The translations under genes and the position numbers were made by a program. Positions 35,499 through 45,264 of a stretch of DNA of 64,000 nt are shown here, piece after piece. Location: NCBI RefSeq assembly GCF_004745425.1, contig NZ_PGGK01000011.1, positions 1 to 64,000 on the forward strand, read 5' to 3'. Every line of letters begins with the position of its first letter. The stretch's first letter is position 1. The stretch is from Methanolobus halotolerans (lineage in GTDB: Archaea > Halobacteriota > Methanosarcinia > Methanosarcinales > Methanosarcinaceae). The notes under the pieces are model-generated. The model was not told the origin of the DNA, did no database searches, and saw only the letters and a list, made by a program, of their open reading frames with translations.

Positions 35499-35589
35499 TA
35501 GTGCTCTGTACCAGATGCAGGATAAAAGCTTATATAACTAACCGTTTTTTATAGTACCCGGATATCCAACCTATTCAGGAGATTATCAA

Positions 35590-35994
35590 TTGTCAAAATC
35601 GTCCAAGAAAAAACAACCTAAGGCTGCTCCCGTAGAGGAGAGTACCGAAGTGGCTCAGCCTGGACAAGATGAGTCCGTCGGAAAGGTTGCTTATAAACCA
35701 AAAACTCCCGAAGAGCGAAAAAAGGCACATGTTGAAGGTATTATCAAGACCGCTGTAGCTGCCATGCTTGGTATCGTAGCCGGTATACTGGCTACCATGG
35801 TCTATGACGCAGGCACCGATACCAGGTGGTATGCCGTACTCATTATCGTTGCCGGGTTTGCATATTATATTCAGAGGATCATATTCCCGCTCATCAAGAT
35901 AGACACAAAGGAGTTTGGTTTCAAGGATTGGTTCTATGTGGAGTTCATCGTCATAGACTTCTGCCTTGTGACATGGACGTTACTTCTTAATTGA
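35590..35994 (+). CDS. EMC6-like membrane protein
   Basis: This 134-residue protein begins with TTG after GGAGA. The first 45 residues are charged and disordered; two or three membrane segments follow (AAMLGIVAGILATMVY, WYAVLIIVAGFAYYIQ, and FIVIDFCLVTWTLLL). This matches archaeal proteins annotated as EMC6-like (Rab5-interacting fold), thought to help membrane protein insertion. The next gene begins 44 bases downstream on the same strand. Confidence 0.75.
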   Translation: MSKSSKKKQPKAAPVEESTEVAQPGQDESVGKVAYKPKTPEERKKAHVEGIIKTAVAAMLGIVAGILATMVYDAGTDTRWYAVLIIVAGFAYYIQRIIFPLIKIDTKEFGFKDWFYVEFIVIDFCLVTWTLLLN

Positions 35995-36037
35995 TATCTC
36001 TTTTTATTATTTCTATTTCCAGTGACAGGGATCTTAC

Positions 36038-37804
36038 ATGCGAATAGCCATACTGAACAAAGACAGATGCCAGCCAAGACGTTGCAGTCACGAATGTGAG
36101 AAATACTGCCCCAGGGTAAGGACCGGGGATGAAACCATTGTTTTCCTTGATGACGGAAAACCTGCCATCTCGGAGGAACTCTGCGTAGGCTGTGGTATCT
36201 GTATCAACAAATGCCCGTTTGACGCCATTATGATCATCGGGCTTCCTGAAGAGCTAAATGAACCCACGCACAGGTACGGTCCGAATGCCTTTGCACTTTA
36301 TGGACTACCAGTGCCGCAGGTGGGAAGGGTCACGGGTATACTGGGGCCCAACGGTATCGGTAAAAGTACTGCCGTACAGATACTCTCGGGAGCTCTTGTA
36401 CCCAACTTCGGTGAGGATGAAGGTAGCTGGGATAAAGTGCTGGAATACTATGCAGGTACGGCCCTTTATGATTATTTCAGTGATGTGATAGACGGGAACA
36501 TCAAAGTATCACAGAAGCCTCAGTATGTGGACCTCATACCCAAGGCATTCAAGGGCAAAACCAGCGAACTGCTGGAAAAGACCGATGAGCGCGGTGTTCT
36601 AGATGAACTCATAGAAAGGCTTGACCTTACCCACATCACTGACAGGAAGATCACGGAACTTAGTGGTGGGGAACTTCAGAGAGTAGCCATTGCTGCCTGC
36701 GCAGCCAAAGATGCGGATTTCTATTTCTTTGATGAGATCAGTCCGTACCTTGATATCTACCAGCGGATCAATTCCGCCCAGCTGATACAGGAAATTGCAG
36801 AGGAAAAAGCGGTGCTGGTTGTGGAGCACGACCTTGCGATACTCGATATGCTTGCTGATGTTGTGCACGTTGCATACGGCCAGCCAGGCGCATATGGTGT
36901 CATCACCTATCCCAAAGGAGTGCGCATAGGTATTAACCAGTATCTCAAAGGTTACCTGCCCGAGGAGAATGTGCGTATCCGTCCCGAGGCCATCAAGTTC
37001 GAGGTCCATCCTCCAAGGGTCGGGACAGATGTTAAAACCCTTGTGGAGTATGACAGCTTCTCCAAAAGATACGGTGATGCCTTCCTCCTCGAAACCGAGG
37101 CCGGCTCCCTAAAACAGGGAGAGGTGCTAGGAATAGTCGGTCCGAACGGTATTGGTAAGTCAACTTTTGTGAAGATGCTGGCAAGTGAGATCGAGCCTGA
37201 CGAAGGTAAGCTCGACCTTGATATTTCCATATCCTACAAACCCCAGTATATCAAGGGTGACAGCTCTATGCAGGTACAGTATTTCCTGCGCGGTATATCC
37301 TCAAAGTTCAACACCAGTTATTTCCAGTCCGAGGTAGCCAAACCAATGCAGCTTGAACCGTTGTATGAACGTTCCCTTACAGATCTCAGTGGCGGTGAAT
37401 TGCAGAGGGTCGCCATTGCCGCCTGCTTGTGCCGGGATGCGGACATGTACATCCTTGACGAGCCCAGTGCCCATCTTGATGTGGAGCAGCGTTCAATGAC
37501 AACCCGGGTCATTAAGAGGTTTGCAGAGAACAACGGCAAGACCGCAATGGTCGTTGATCATGACATTTATATGATAGATATGCTCAGTGAACGTCTCATA
37601 GTCTTTGAGGGCGAATCCGCAGTTTACGGTAAGGCACACCGGCCTGCCAGCATGCTGGATGGTATGAACAATTTCCTTGAGAATCTGGATATCACTTTCA
37701 GGCGTGATGAGGATACATCCCGGCCGCGTGTCAACAAACCCAACTCAAGGCTTGACAGGGAGCAGAAGGCTAAAAAGCAGTACTACTACCATAACCTGGA
37801 GTAG
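36038..37804 (+). CDS. rli1: Ribosome recycling ATPase Rli1/ABCE1
   Basis: This 588-residue protein has an N-terminal iron-sulfur domain with eight cysteines (CQPRRCSHECEKYC, then CVGCGICINKCPFDAI). Two ABC ATPase domains follow: Walker A GPNGIGKST at about 104 and 369, signatures LSGGELQRVAIAA twice, and paired Walker B motifs. It splits ribosomes after termination or release. The length and all motifs are complete. It ends in TAG. Confidence 0.97.
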   Translation: MRIAILNKDRCQPRRCSHECEKYCPRVRTGDETIVFLDDGKPAISEELCVGCGICINKCPFDAIMIIGLPEELNEPTHRYGPNAFALYGLPVPQVGRVTGILGPNGIGKSTAVQILSGALVPNFGEDEGSWDKVLEYYAGTALYDYFSDVIDGNIKVSQKPQYVDLIPKAFKGKTSELLEKTDERGVLDELIERLDLTHITDRKITELSGGELQRVAIAACAAKDADFYFFDEISPYLDIYQRINSAQLIQEIAEEKAVLVVEHDLAILDMLADVVHVAYGQPGAYGVITYPKGVRIGINQYLKGYLPEENVRIRPEAIKFEVHPPRVGTDVKTLVEYDSFSKRYGDAFLLETEAGSLKQGEVLGIVGPNGIGKSTFVKMLASEIEPDEGKLDLDISISYKPQYIKGDSSMQVQYFLRGISSKFNTSYFQSEVAKPMQLEPLYERSLTDLSGGELQRVAIAACLCRDADMYILDEPSAHLDVEQRSMTTRVIKRFAENNGKTAMVVDHDIYMIDMLSERLIVFEGESAVYGKAHRPASMLDGMNNFLENLDITFRRDEDTSRPRVNKPNSRLDREQKAKKQYYYHNLE

Positions 37805-38100
37805 TCTCCCTTTTTTAATCATATTCTCTCACAAAAAAGTCCGGACCTTCTTAATCATGCTGTAGTAAGAAGTTCGCCATTTTCAAAGTCTCATCAGATC
37901 AGAGATTTAATGGGTGCTGCATTCCTTCTAATGAAAACTGAAGACGCCTCTTTAGAAAGTGGCGTTTATTCGATATTTATAAATATGTTCGGGTTCCATG
38001 AAAATACAGGAGTGAATTTCAGCGGCCCTTGTATGTAATAAAATAATCCTTTAGCGGCTGCTGTATATATATATATATTAAAGATGGGAGGACTGGGATT

Positions 38101-38385
38101 ATGCTGTCAAAGATACCGGCGGACATAGACAAGGTTAAGCCTGAAAACATGAACAAAGAAATATTGAGAGCTGCAATAGTTGCTGAACTGGATGCTATCA
38201 ATCTGTATGAGCAGATGGCAGAGATGACTGACAACGATGAGGTCAAAAGGGTACTTATGGATGTTGCGCTGGAAGAAAAGACCCATGTGGGGGAGTTCCA
38301 GACCCTCTTACTGAGAGAAGACAAACAACAGGAAGAGGAACTCAAGGCCGGGGAAGAAGAAGTAAATGAAGAGCTTTCAAAGTAA
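38101..38385 (+). CDS. Flp-type half-ferritin, copy 1
   Basis: This 94-residue protein has the pattern AELDAINLYEQMA, then LMDVALEEKTHVGEF, which gives the E...EExxH iron ligands of half-ferritin (Flp) domains. The same segment occurs fused to the shell protein in Pyrococcus encapsulin. Two helices should dimerise to form a four-helix iron site. A Glu-rich tail follows. TATATATATATATATTA just upstream and GGAGG give promoter and ribosome site. No encapsulin shell gene is adjacent. Confidence 0.85.
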   Translation: MLSKIPADIDKVKPENMNKEILRAAIVAELDAINLYEQMAEMTDNDEVKRVLMDVALEEKTHVGEFQTLLLREDKQQEEELKAGEEEVNEELSK

Positions 38386-38400
38386 TACGGAGGTCAGGAT

Positions 38401-38676
38401 ATGTTTTCAGAGATACCGGTCAACCTTAAAATTGTAGCAGAGAAAGATCTTGATAAAGAGATAATGAGGGCTGCCATGATAGCTGAGCTGGACGCTGTGA
38501 ATCTTTATGAGTCCATGGCATCACTAACAGAAAGTGAGGACCTCAAAGCCATTCTGATGGATGTGGCCCGGGAAGAGAAGGTCCATGTCGCAATGTTCCA
38601 GACTGTCCTCATGGAAGTGGACAAAGAGTATCTGAAAGTGATGTCGGAATATTCTCTCGGAAGGGGGAGGGTCTGA
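38401..38676 (+). CDS. Flp-type half-ferritin, copy 2
   Basis: This 91-residue paralogue of the preceding gene lies 15 bases downstream in the same operon. It keeps AELDAVNLYESMA and DVAREEKVHVAMF. The C-terminal tail differs (SEYSLGRGRV). Homodimers or a mixed dimer are possible. Both likely store or oxidise iron or handle peroxide, as members of this family do; none of this is shown here. Confidence 0.85.
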   Translation: MFSEIPVNLKIVAEKDLDKEIMRAAMIAELDAVNLYESMASLTESEDLKAILMDVAREEKVHVAMFQTVLMEVDKEYLKVMSEYSLGRGRV

Positions 38677-38718
38677 ACGGTTTTGTGTTCTGACTCCGGT
38701 CCCGGGAACTCATGGCTC

Positions 38719-38967
38719 TTATGATCTCTTTTTTGCAACCGTATAGGCATCATATATGTTATAGAGCCAGAAAATCGCAAGTATGATAAAAGTGACTCCA
38801 AGATGCAATGTTAGTATAAGGGTGAACGCAATTGCAAAGAAAAGCAGTCCCTTTTTCATATCTCCGTTGCTGATCTGACCCAGGCCCGGGAATATCAGCG
38901 AATATAACGTGGATTTCCACGGTTCGGGTTTGGGTTCCTCTGCAAGCGTTTTATTTTCTGATGCCAC
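38719..38967 (-). CDS. Small membrane protein, TM2-like
   Basis: This 82-residue protein has a charged N terminus, then LYSLIFPGLGQISNGDMKKGLLFF (the PGLGQ...G...K pattern of TM2/DUF5683-type proteins). Two membrane helices follow and a basic end. Function is unknown. It converges with the half-ferritin operon. Confidence 0.75.
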   Translation of the reverse strand: MASENKTLAEEPKPEPWKSTLYSLIFPGLGQISNGDMKKGLLFFAIAFTLILTLHLGVTFIILAIFWLYNIYDAYTVAKKRS

Positions 38968-39072
38968 ATTTTGTTCTTCTTTCAGGTATATACCCCCAAA
39001 TAAATTTACTCTCCGCTACTATATTAGAATTATCCCGGTCAGCTCGCTTCACCAATATCACTCCCGATAGGA

Positions 39073-39444
39073 TTACACCTTATCGAGTAGTTTGCCGATG
39101 ATACTCTTGGGTGATTCTGTCTTCTGTTCTTCTGTTCTTTTCCTTTTTCCGGTTTTAAGGTACCATGTAAGGAACTCAGTGTAGATGATGATGCCTATGA
39201 GTGTTGACCAGATGGTCAGGAGGATATGGAAATTATTGACCGGTACAAGTCCGTCTGCAAACAGGAAATGCCGGTATGAGAGAAAAGCTAAGGATGTTCC
39301 GGGTAAAACAATGACTGCCATTATCGGTACTATCAGCAGTGTCAGCATGGCTAGTCTGGATGAAATGGCCACCAGTATGAAAAGCACTGTCAGAGCAAAT
39401 GTTACGAAAAGCAGTGCAGAGCCGATAAGTGCAAGAAATCCCAT
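39073..39444 (-). CDS. Membrane protein
   Basis: This 123-residue protein has about four hydrophobic segments and a basic cytoplasmic tail (KTGKRKRTEEQK). Helices include LLFVTFALTVLFILVAI, MLTLLIVPIMAVIVLPG, and ILLTIWSTLIGIIIYTEFL. No family is recognised. It is the last gene of a minus-strand cluster with the surface protein and ABC permeases and may belong to the same system. Confidence 0.65.
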   Translation of the reverse strand: MGFLALIGSALLFVTFALTVLFILVAISSRLAMLTLLIVPIMAVIVLPGTSLAFLSYRHFLFADGLVPVNNFHILLTIWSTLIGIIIYTEFLTWYLKTGKRKRTEEQKTESPKSIIGKLLDKV

Positions 39445-39469
39445 TGATACCCTCTTGTAATAATTTGTT

Positions 39470-41305
39470 TTATTTATACATTCTATTTATATATAGGTAT
39501 ACTGTCGCCGGTATGAGCGCAAGCATGCAAAAAAGGGCGATAAAGGACGACATCATAAATCCGGCAGCTTCCACACGGCCCGGAGCCGGGTACTCCGGTC
39601 CGGACTCTTGTTCTGTGTATGTTTCTGGGTATTCCTCATATCTTATCTTCTCCTCATTCTCGCCGGGTCGGGCATTTCCTGTCATATCATCTACATAGAG
39701 TACCGGATCTTCGGAAGTCGAACTGCCCGGCTGATCTTTCTTATTGATAAAATCAACTGTTGCTGCAGGCAGTTCAAGTTTACCCGTATGTTCTGTTGTC
39801 ACTGTATAACTTATCTCTTTCAACTCTCCCGGCCCAAGCGACCCTTTCCAGTCGTTCTTGCCGGAAACCAGCGAAAACTGCTCCGGTATATTGTCGGAGA
39901 GGACAGCTTCGACTTCCCTGCTTCCGGTATTTACTATGTTTATGGTTACCTTTATTTCCTCACCTGGTAATGCGTAACCAGGTGACAGGTATTTTTCCAC
40001 GGTTACTTTCGAGCCATGTATCTGGAAAACTTCCTCTATGGGGTCGGATTGTATTGTGCAGGTCTCTCCATTGTCTTTCCATTGGACCACTGCGTTTGTG
40101 AATGTGAAGCTGCCGGGAGTTGTAGGTTTTGCGTAGTATTTTATCTCTTTGAGAGTACCTGCTTCAACCATTACGGCCCATTCTGTATTCTTCAGATCAT
40201 AAGGTATGAGCGATGGGTCAGTTTCATCCTTTACTGTCACTGCTACAGGGAAGCTTGCAGTGTTCTTTAGTATGATACTGATCCTGAAATATTGCTCAGT
40301 CCCAAACTCGATGTCACTGCCAGGTTTCTCTACAGTTTCCACATTTTTTTCCACGGAAATATAGGGCTTGACCAGAACCTCTGTCTGGCCAGATCCTGAA
40401 TATGCATTTCCCTTAAAGTCATAACCCGTTATCTCCGATCTTATGTTCATGGTTTTTGCGACCGGTGTAACAGGTGCGGATACGGGGATAATGAAATTTT
40501 TTGTCTTTGCGGGCTCCAGTCCGGAAGATTGGATTTTCGGTTCATTCACATTTCCCTCGCTGGAACCTGTGGTCAGTATCAGGCCGTGAAGCGGAACTGT
40601 GCCATTATTGGTAAGCATGAACCGATACTCGATTTTCTCTCCGGAATCATAGATGCTTTTATCGGTCAGGACATCTGTCTTTATCTGCGGTACCCCGGTT
40701 CTTAGCGTTTCCACGAAAACTTCTTGGTCTTTCTTATTGACGTAAATGACATGGAGCATGAACTCATCAGAGAATTTCCTGTGATCGCCTGACAGGTATT
40801 TCACTTCAACGGGACCTTCATCGCTCATAACAGTTATCGTTGCCCCTTCTTCCGTGATATCGTCCAGTCTTACACTGTAATCGCCATCTTCGATGATGTC
40901 ACTGGTTTTAAGTGCTGTCTTTGGTATGTTTGTGATCCAGACCCGCTCAAACTTCTGTTTGTAAGTCTCCAGTGAAACAATGCCTTTACTGATATCCAGT
41001 ACGTTGATCTTCAATTCATCTTTATACACCTGTTCGCTGTTTGCAGCTGTATCAATGTAAAAGGACTCCTTGAAATCTTTATTGACATAGACCAGCAGTA
41101 TTGCCGAAGGCTGTTTGCTGCTCATATTCACGGTATGCACCTTTACAGTGTATCCATCAAGTTCAGCTCTCTCTCCTGGTCCGAGTTCATACATACCTTT
41201 GAATATCCATATGTTCTCGTCGTGGAGGTCGTAGGCGTAAGCTGATGATGAAAGAATCGATAAAAGAAGTATCAGAATTATCAGCTTTTTTACAGCCATC
41301 ATCAC
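39470..41305 (-). CDS. Exported surface protein with beta repeats, membrane anchor
   Basis: This 611-residue protein has an N-terminal signal peptide (LIILILLLSILSSSAYA), several beta-sandwich repeats of the CARDB/DUF11 type (for example FSLVSGKNDWKGSLGPGELKEISYTV), and a C-terminal membrane helix (MSSFIALFCMLALIPATVYLYI). It should be tethered to the outer face of the cell. It sits 12 bases before the 3' end region of the permease genes on the same strand, so it may be a partner of the ABC system. M at 41305, 41302 or 41299 could be the start. Confidence 0.72.
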   Translation of the reverse strand: MMMAVKKLIILILLLSILSSSAYAYDLHDENIWIFKGMYELGPGERAELDGYTVKVHTVNMSSKQPSAILLVYVNKDFKESFYIDTAANSEQVYKDELKINVLDISKGIVSLETYKQKFERVWITNIPKTALKTSDIIEDGDYSVRLDDITEEGATITVMSDEGPVEVKYLSGDHRKFSDEFMLHVIYVNKKDQEVFVETLRTGVPQIKTDVLTDKSIYDSGEKIEYRFMLTNNGTVPLHGLILTTGSSEGNVNEPKIQSSGLEPAKTKNFIIPVSAPVTPVAKTMNIRSEITGYDFKGNAYSGSGQTEVLVKPYISVEKNVETVEKPGSDIEFGTEQYFRISIILKNTASFPVAVTVKDETDPSLIPYDLKNTEWAVMVEAGTLKEIKYYAKPTTPGSFTFTNAVVQWKDNGETCTIQSDPIEEVFQIHGSKVTVEKYLSPGYALPGEEIKVTINIVNTGSREVEAVLSDNIPEQFSLVSGKNDWKGSLGPGELKEISYTVTTEHTGKLELPAATVDFINKKDQPGSSTSEDPVLYVDDMTGNARPGENEEKIRYEEYPETYTEQESGPEYPAPGRVEAAGFMMSSFIALFCMLALIPATVYLYINRMYK

Positions 41306-41317
41306 ATCTATGTATTT

Positions 41318-42424
41318 TTATCTTTTAAATGTTATTGTATTTTGATTGACTTTCGCTCTCATTAATATGTATAGTGCAACAGCTGCAATGGCATAGATCA
41401 TAATCCATGTACCTGATTCCAGTGACCCGATACTTTCTATGGAGAGGCGTGTGACAAGGTTCAGCGGTGAGTTGGTAAAGAGGTATGATACCATGAAAAG
41501 AAAGATCAGTATCATGGAGTACAGCAACTGGGAAACCCCTCTGTCCTTGAAAGTAAGGGCTATGGTACTGCTTAAAAGGACAAGCATAAGTCCTATAAGT
41601 GTGACCACCACCAGTATCTGTACGAAATTGCCTATGCTTATCCAGTTCAGTTCCAGGAGCAGCATCCATGTAAAGGACTGCAGGGGAACGATCGCGGTCG
41701 CCAGCAACACCTTCCCGCTGATGATATCCAGCAGGGATGCGGGAGATGCGAGCAGCAATTCCATGGTCTTCCTCTCATACTCCTCTGTTATAAAATCGAT
41801 TATTAGCCCTCCTGAAATGAATGCCGGTGTAAATACCAGCAATGGGAGGAGTGCTACGTATATGAACTCGAAATAAGTGGAAGAGGTTTTAACTCCTCTG
41901 TTTATAATGTTTATGTCCACGGGTGAGTAGCCCTGTAAACGCTGTGTCCTTATATCACGCACCTGCTGCTCGAACTTCTCGAGAGGTTCTTTGATCTGCA
42001 TAGAGATGAGTGTGGCCTTTATCTCGGATTTTGGCAGGTAGATCTCCACATTGAGAATATCTTCTCCTCCGGGAGGTCCTGAAGCTGTTACTATTATAGC
42101 ATCTGCCCTGCGCTCGTAGAAATCGGTGTACGCCAGTGTCAGATCGCTGTACAGGACGGTATTGAGCTTACTTTCTTGCAGCAGATGATAAAGCTCGTTA
42201 TCTTCGGTCCCGACAACAGCTATCTTTGTACCCTGCATTTCCATGTCCCCGATTGCAGTGGGGTCATAGAAAGAAGTAAGTCCTATTACAAGGAAGGTCG
42301 AAAAGGTTGCTATGAAAAGCTGGATCAGTACGGAAAGTATGAACGTCTTCTCATGCATGAGTTCTGCAAGCTCTTTTTTAGCAATGCTCTTTATCTTTTT
42401 ATGGGATTTTCCTGACCTACCCAA
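41318..42424 (-). CDS. ABC-2 type permease
   Basis: This 368-residue ABC-2 permease has one N-terminal membrane helix (FILSVLIQLFIATFSTFLVIGL), a large outer domain of about 150 residues, then five further helices (from PLLVFTPAFISGGLIIDFI on). The motif YERKTMELLLASP is typical of NatB/CcmB-like permeases. The start overlaps the end of the permease upstream (ATG within the last codons). The likely ATPase is the gene at 45265 on the other strand. Confidence 0.85.
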   Translation of the reverse strand: MGRSGKSHKKIKSIAKKELAELMHEKTFILSVLIQLFIATFSTFLVIGLTSFYDPTAIGDMEMQGTKIAVVGTEDNELYHLLQESKLNTVLYSDLTLAYTDFYERRADAIIVTASGPPGGEDILNVEIYLPKSEIKATLISMQIKEPLEKFEQQVRDIRTQRLQGYSPVDINIINRGVKTSSTYFEFIYVALLPLLVFTPAFISGGLIIDFITEEYERKTMELLLASPASLLDIISGKVLLATAIVPLQSFTWMLLLELNWISIGNFVQILVVVTLIGLMLVLLSSTIALTFKDRGVSQLLYSMILIFLFMVSYLFTNSPLNLVTRLSIESIGSLESGTWIMIYAIAAVALYILMRAKVNQNTITFKR

Positions 42425-44240
42425 AGAGAATCACCCTCAGGATGAACATGTTATATGCGCTGTGAATTATGGTTGCCAGAAGCACTGTGATAAGATATCT
42501 CCCGGTTCCCAGGCGATACATTCCCAATGAACTTATCATCGTTGTGGAAATGTGAAGTATAAGTGGAATAAGCAGGAGGGTGCCCATCGTCATTACTGAG
42601 CCAAAGGCTGAACTGGCTATGGGTGCCAGTGTAAGGACCGCGACCGCCTTCTCTCCAACAAAGAACCCGGCCCCTGATAGGATTGCAAACCTGGCGGCAT
42701 TCTTCAGGGAGGGATCTGCAAGTTTCCTTTTATAAATAGTGTAAATACCTGCCGATTTTACCAGTTCCTCCGCCAGCGCGGAAAGTCCTATCATAGCGAT
42801 GACCGAATATGGGGCAGGCAGGTTAAAGAGCATGACTATAAGCATCAACTGGCACATGTACACGAACGGGATGAATACGATACTAAGCAGGAAAACTGAC
42901 CCGTATCTGTGTGAAAGGAAGATCTCGAAGGAATCTACGATCTTCTCTGTTATGGTTTTCTGGGTGAACAGGTCCTCTTCCCTGAAAATGAACGTTCCGA
43001 ATGCAAATGCTGACAGTGCTACAAAATAGAACGGGAAGGTCGAGAACATGTATGTTTCGAATAATATGGATTCGCCCTCTATGAGGCGCACTATCAGTGT
43101 GACCGGGGATATGGAACTGATAGCATGGATATTGGTGAACATAGCCGGGAAGAACAAATAACCTGAGATGATCACCGAGAGGAATACGCTTGCGAATGTC
43201 AGTTCCTTGAAACTTCTTGACAGGATGGCTCCGAAAAAGGAAAGTGCGAAGAACAGCAGTACCACCGGGAATATAGAAGCAAGGATCAATAGTATATCCT
43301 GTAAACCTTCCTTCCCTGAAGGAATCCCCATGATATAAAGAGTGATGGCAGCCTGTATGAGTACAGTGATCAGAAGGTAGGGTATGGTCTTTCCTATCAC
43401 AATATCCCTTCCCAGCAGAGGTGCTGCAAGCATCAGTTCACCCTTTCTGTTGGTACGTTCGTCCATGATGCTTGTTGAATAGAACTGTGAGACAAAGTAT
43501 ATGGGAAAAATGAACAGGAATGCATAGAGGATTGCCGTAAACGGGATGGGTGGTGAGAAATGGGTAGGTGTGGAGATCTTCTGTCTCTCAAAGAATGCTT
43601 TTCCTTTGTATTTATCCAGCTCATCGGCATTTTCGGGTGGTGTGAAAGAAGAGCCCGGTCTGATGGATTCAGGTGTCATTTCTTCGCGGTTGTATTCACT
43701 CGCTTCTCCGGTGTCCTGATCATTTTCCATTTCCCTTGAACCTGCTTCCAGCTGACCTGCAGTTTCTTCGGCACTCAGGAGCTGGATATTTTGGGGTCTT
43801 TCGATATCATGGACCGTAACCCATACTGGGTGGCTGTTGTTCACATCGTCGTATGAGGTAAGTACTAATTCCCGGTACTCCTTGACAGTGTTCTCAAGTG
43901 CACTTCCCGCAGATGCAGCTTTTCTGGTCTCTCCCAGATATGCGTTGTTCCCGATGATAGCAAGGTCGTTCCCGTATTGGTAGAAATTACTCGCTTCATA
44001 AACACTGACGGTACGGCTGTCAAACCTCTGATCGCTTTCCAGGATATATTCAATTCCGGGCTCGGTCGTTGATACACTGTAGATTCTCTGGTTCATGCTC
44101 ATGTCGGTCTGGGCAGCGGCAAAAGAGGCGATTATAACCAGTATCAGGGAAAATATGAGCAGTGCAGATGATCTTACATCGAATTTGAGTCTTGACCGGA
44201 AGAACTCCCATTTTGCTATTGTGTACCAGCCTGGCATCAC
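42417..44240 (-). CDS. ABC-2 permease fused to PrsW-like membrane protease
   Basis: This is a 607-residue protein. Residues 1 to about 410 are an ABC-2 permease (AKWEFFRSRLKFD, outer domain, then DERTNRKGELMLAAPLLGRDIVIGK). From about 425 on comes a second membrane domain with LAEELVKS (EExxK), FFVGEK, LILHISTTM and HSAYN, the motifs of PrsW/CPBP-like intramembrane proteases. This fusion is unusual. The long outer domain is Glu/Ser-rich (about 150-225). It may process or export envelope proteins; the substrate is unknown. Confidence 0.78.
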   Translation of the reverse strand: MMPGWYTIAKWEFFRSRLKFDVRSSALLIFSLILVIIASFAAAQTDMSMNQRIYSVSTTEPGIEYILESDQRFDSRTVSVYEASNFYQYGNDLAIIGNNAYLGETRKAASAGSALENTVKEYRELVLTSYDDVNNSHPVWVTVHDIERPQNIQLLSAEETAGQLEAGSREMENDQDTGEASEYNREEMTPESIRPGSSFTPPENADELDKYKGKAFFERQKISTPTHFSPPIPFTAILYAFLFIFPIYFVSQFYSTSIMDERTNRKGELMLAAPLLGRDIVIGKTIPYLLITVLIQAAITLYIMGIPSGKEGLQDILLILASIFPVVLLFFALSFFGAILSRSFKELTFASVFLSVIISGYLFFPAMFTNIHAISSISPVTLIVRLIEGESILFETYMFSTFPFYFVALSAFAFGTFIFREEDLFTQKTITEKIVDSFEIFLSHRYGSVFLLSIVFIPFVYMCQLMLIVMLFNLPAPYSVIAMIGLSALAEELVKSAGIYTIYKRKLADPSLKNAARFAILSGAGFFVGEKAVAVLTLAPIASSAFGSVMTMGTLLLIPLILHISTTMISSLGMYRLGTGRYLITVLLATIIHSAYNMFILRVILFG

Positions 44241-44376
44241 TTTTTATTAATCTCTTATTATATTAATATATATGTGACAATTGAATTCTCTTGTAAAACT
44301 GTTAACAGTTATATGCGATAAAAACAAAGTCCACTATAAAATATATATATTTAAGATATTGACGGAGTCGTTAAAA

Positions 44377-45186
44377 ATGGTGGATATTCTATCTCAAACT
44401 ATACCCTATACTGATATCCCGGTGTCACAGCTTTTGTTCGCACTGATAGTGCTTGTTGCCGGGATAGTGATTGCCGGGATACTTTCCGGAATGTTCCGCA
44501 ACGGTCTGAAGAAGACCCAGCTTCCGGGACTTATCATTGAATTCCTTGTGAGATTCTTGCGTGCATTACTCTATGTAGCGGTCTTGCTGACTGTTGTCAG
44601 TGCCCTGGGAGTTGATGTGAGTGCGGTGATCGTGGGACTTTCAGCGGTCATAGGACTGGTTCTTGGCTTTGGTATGCAGGATTCCCTGAATAATGTAGCT
44701 GCAGGTGTCTGGATCGCATCACTGCGACCCCTTGACAAAGGAGAATATGTAACCGTTAATGGTCTTTCCGGTACCGTGGATGCTGTGGGCATTATGGCAA
44801 CCGAACTCCTTACTCCGGACAACCAGTTCATCACCGTACCTAATAAACTGGTATGGGGCAGTCCCATTATCAATGCTACTCGTATGCCCACCCGCAGGGT
44901 CGATGTTGACGTGGGTGTGAGCTATGGTACCGAGATAGGCAAAGCAGTCAATATTGCCCTGGAACTTATGAAATCCCATCCAATGGTGCTAGAGGGACCG
45001 GCTCCTTCAGTTGTGACCACTGAACTGGCTGACTCTTCGGTCAATCTGCAGTTGCGTGCATGGACAAAGACATCCGATCTCTGGACTGCCAAGAACGAAC
45101 TGACCAATGGCATATATGATGCTTTCAACAGAGAAGGCGTTGAGATACCGTTCCCGCAGATGGACATACATCTTGATAAGCAGTAA
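44377..45186 (+). CDS. mscS: Small-conductance mechanosensitive channel
   Basis: This 269-residue MscS channel has three membrane helices. The pore helix is GLSAVIGLVLGFGMQDSLNNVAAGVWIA, followed by the beta domain starting PLDKGEYVTVNGLSGTVDAVGIM. The C-terminal alpha-beta part is present. It opens under membrane tension to release solutes. ATG 44377 is chosen because upstream residues are not part of the family. A TATA-like TATATATATTTAAG lies about 30 bases upstream. It separates the permeases from the ATPase. Confidence 0.92.
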   Translation: MVDILSQTIPYTDIPVSQLLFALIVLVAGIVIAGILSGMFRNGLKKTQLPGLIIEFLVRFLRALLYVAVLLTVVSALGVDVSAVIVGLSAVIGLVLGFGMQDSLNNVAAGVWIASLRPLDKGEYVTVNGLSGTVDAVGIMATELLTPDNQFITVPNKLVWGSPIINATRMPTRRVDVDVGVSYGTEIGKAVNIALELMKSHPMVLEGPAPSVVTTELADSSVNLQLRAWTKTSDLWTAKNELTNGIYDAFNREGVEIPFPQMDIHLDKQ

Positions 45187-45264
45187 CCCGGGTTGCCATT
45201 GGCAACCACCGGTCCCTATTTTTTTATAAAACTTTTTATATATAGTAATCAATACTCTCTTCTT

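Noticed and set aside
37805-38100. Gene between rli1 and the half-ferritins
   Set aside because: No frame with a ribosome site or protein-like composition. Only the AT-rich promoter just before 38101 is supported.
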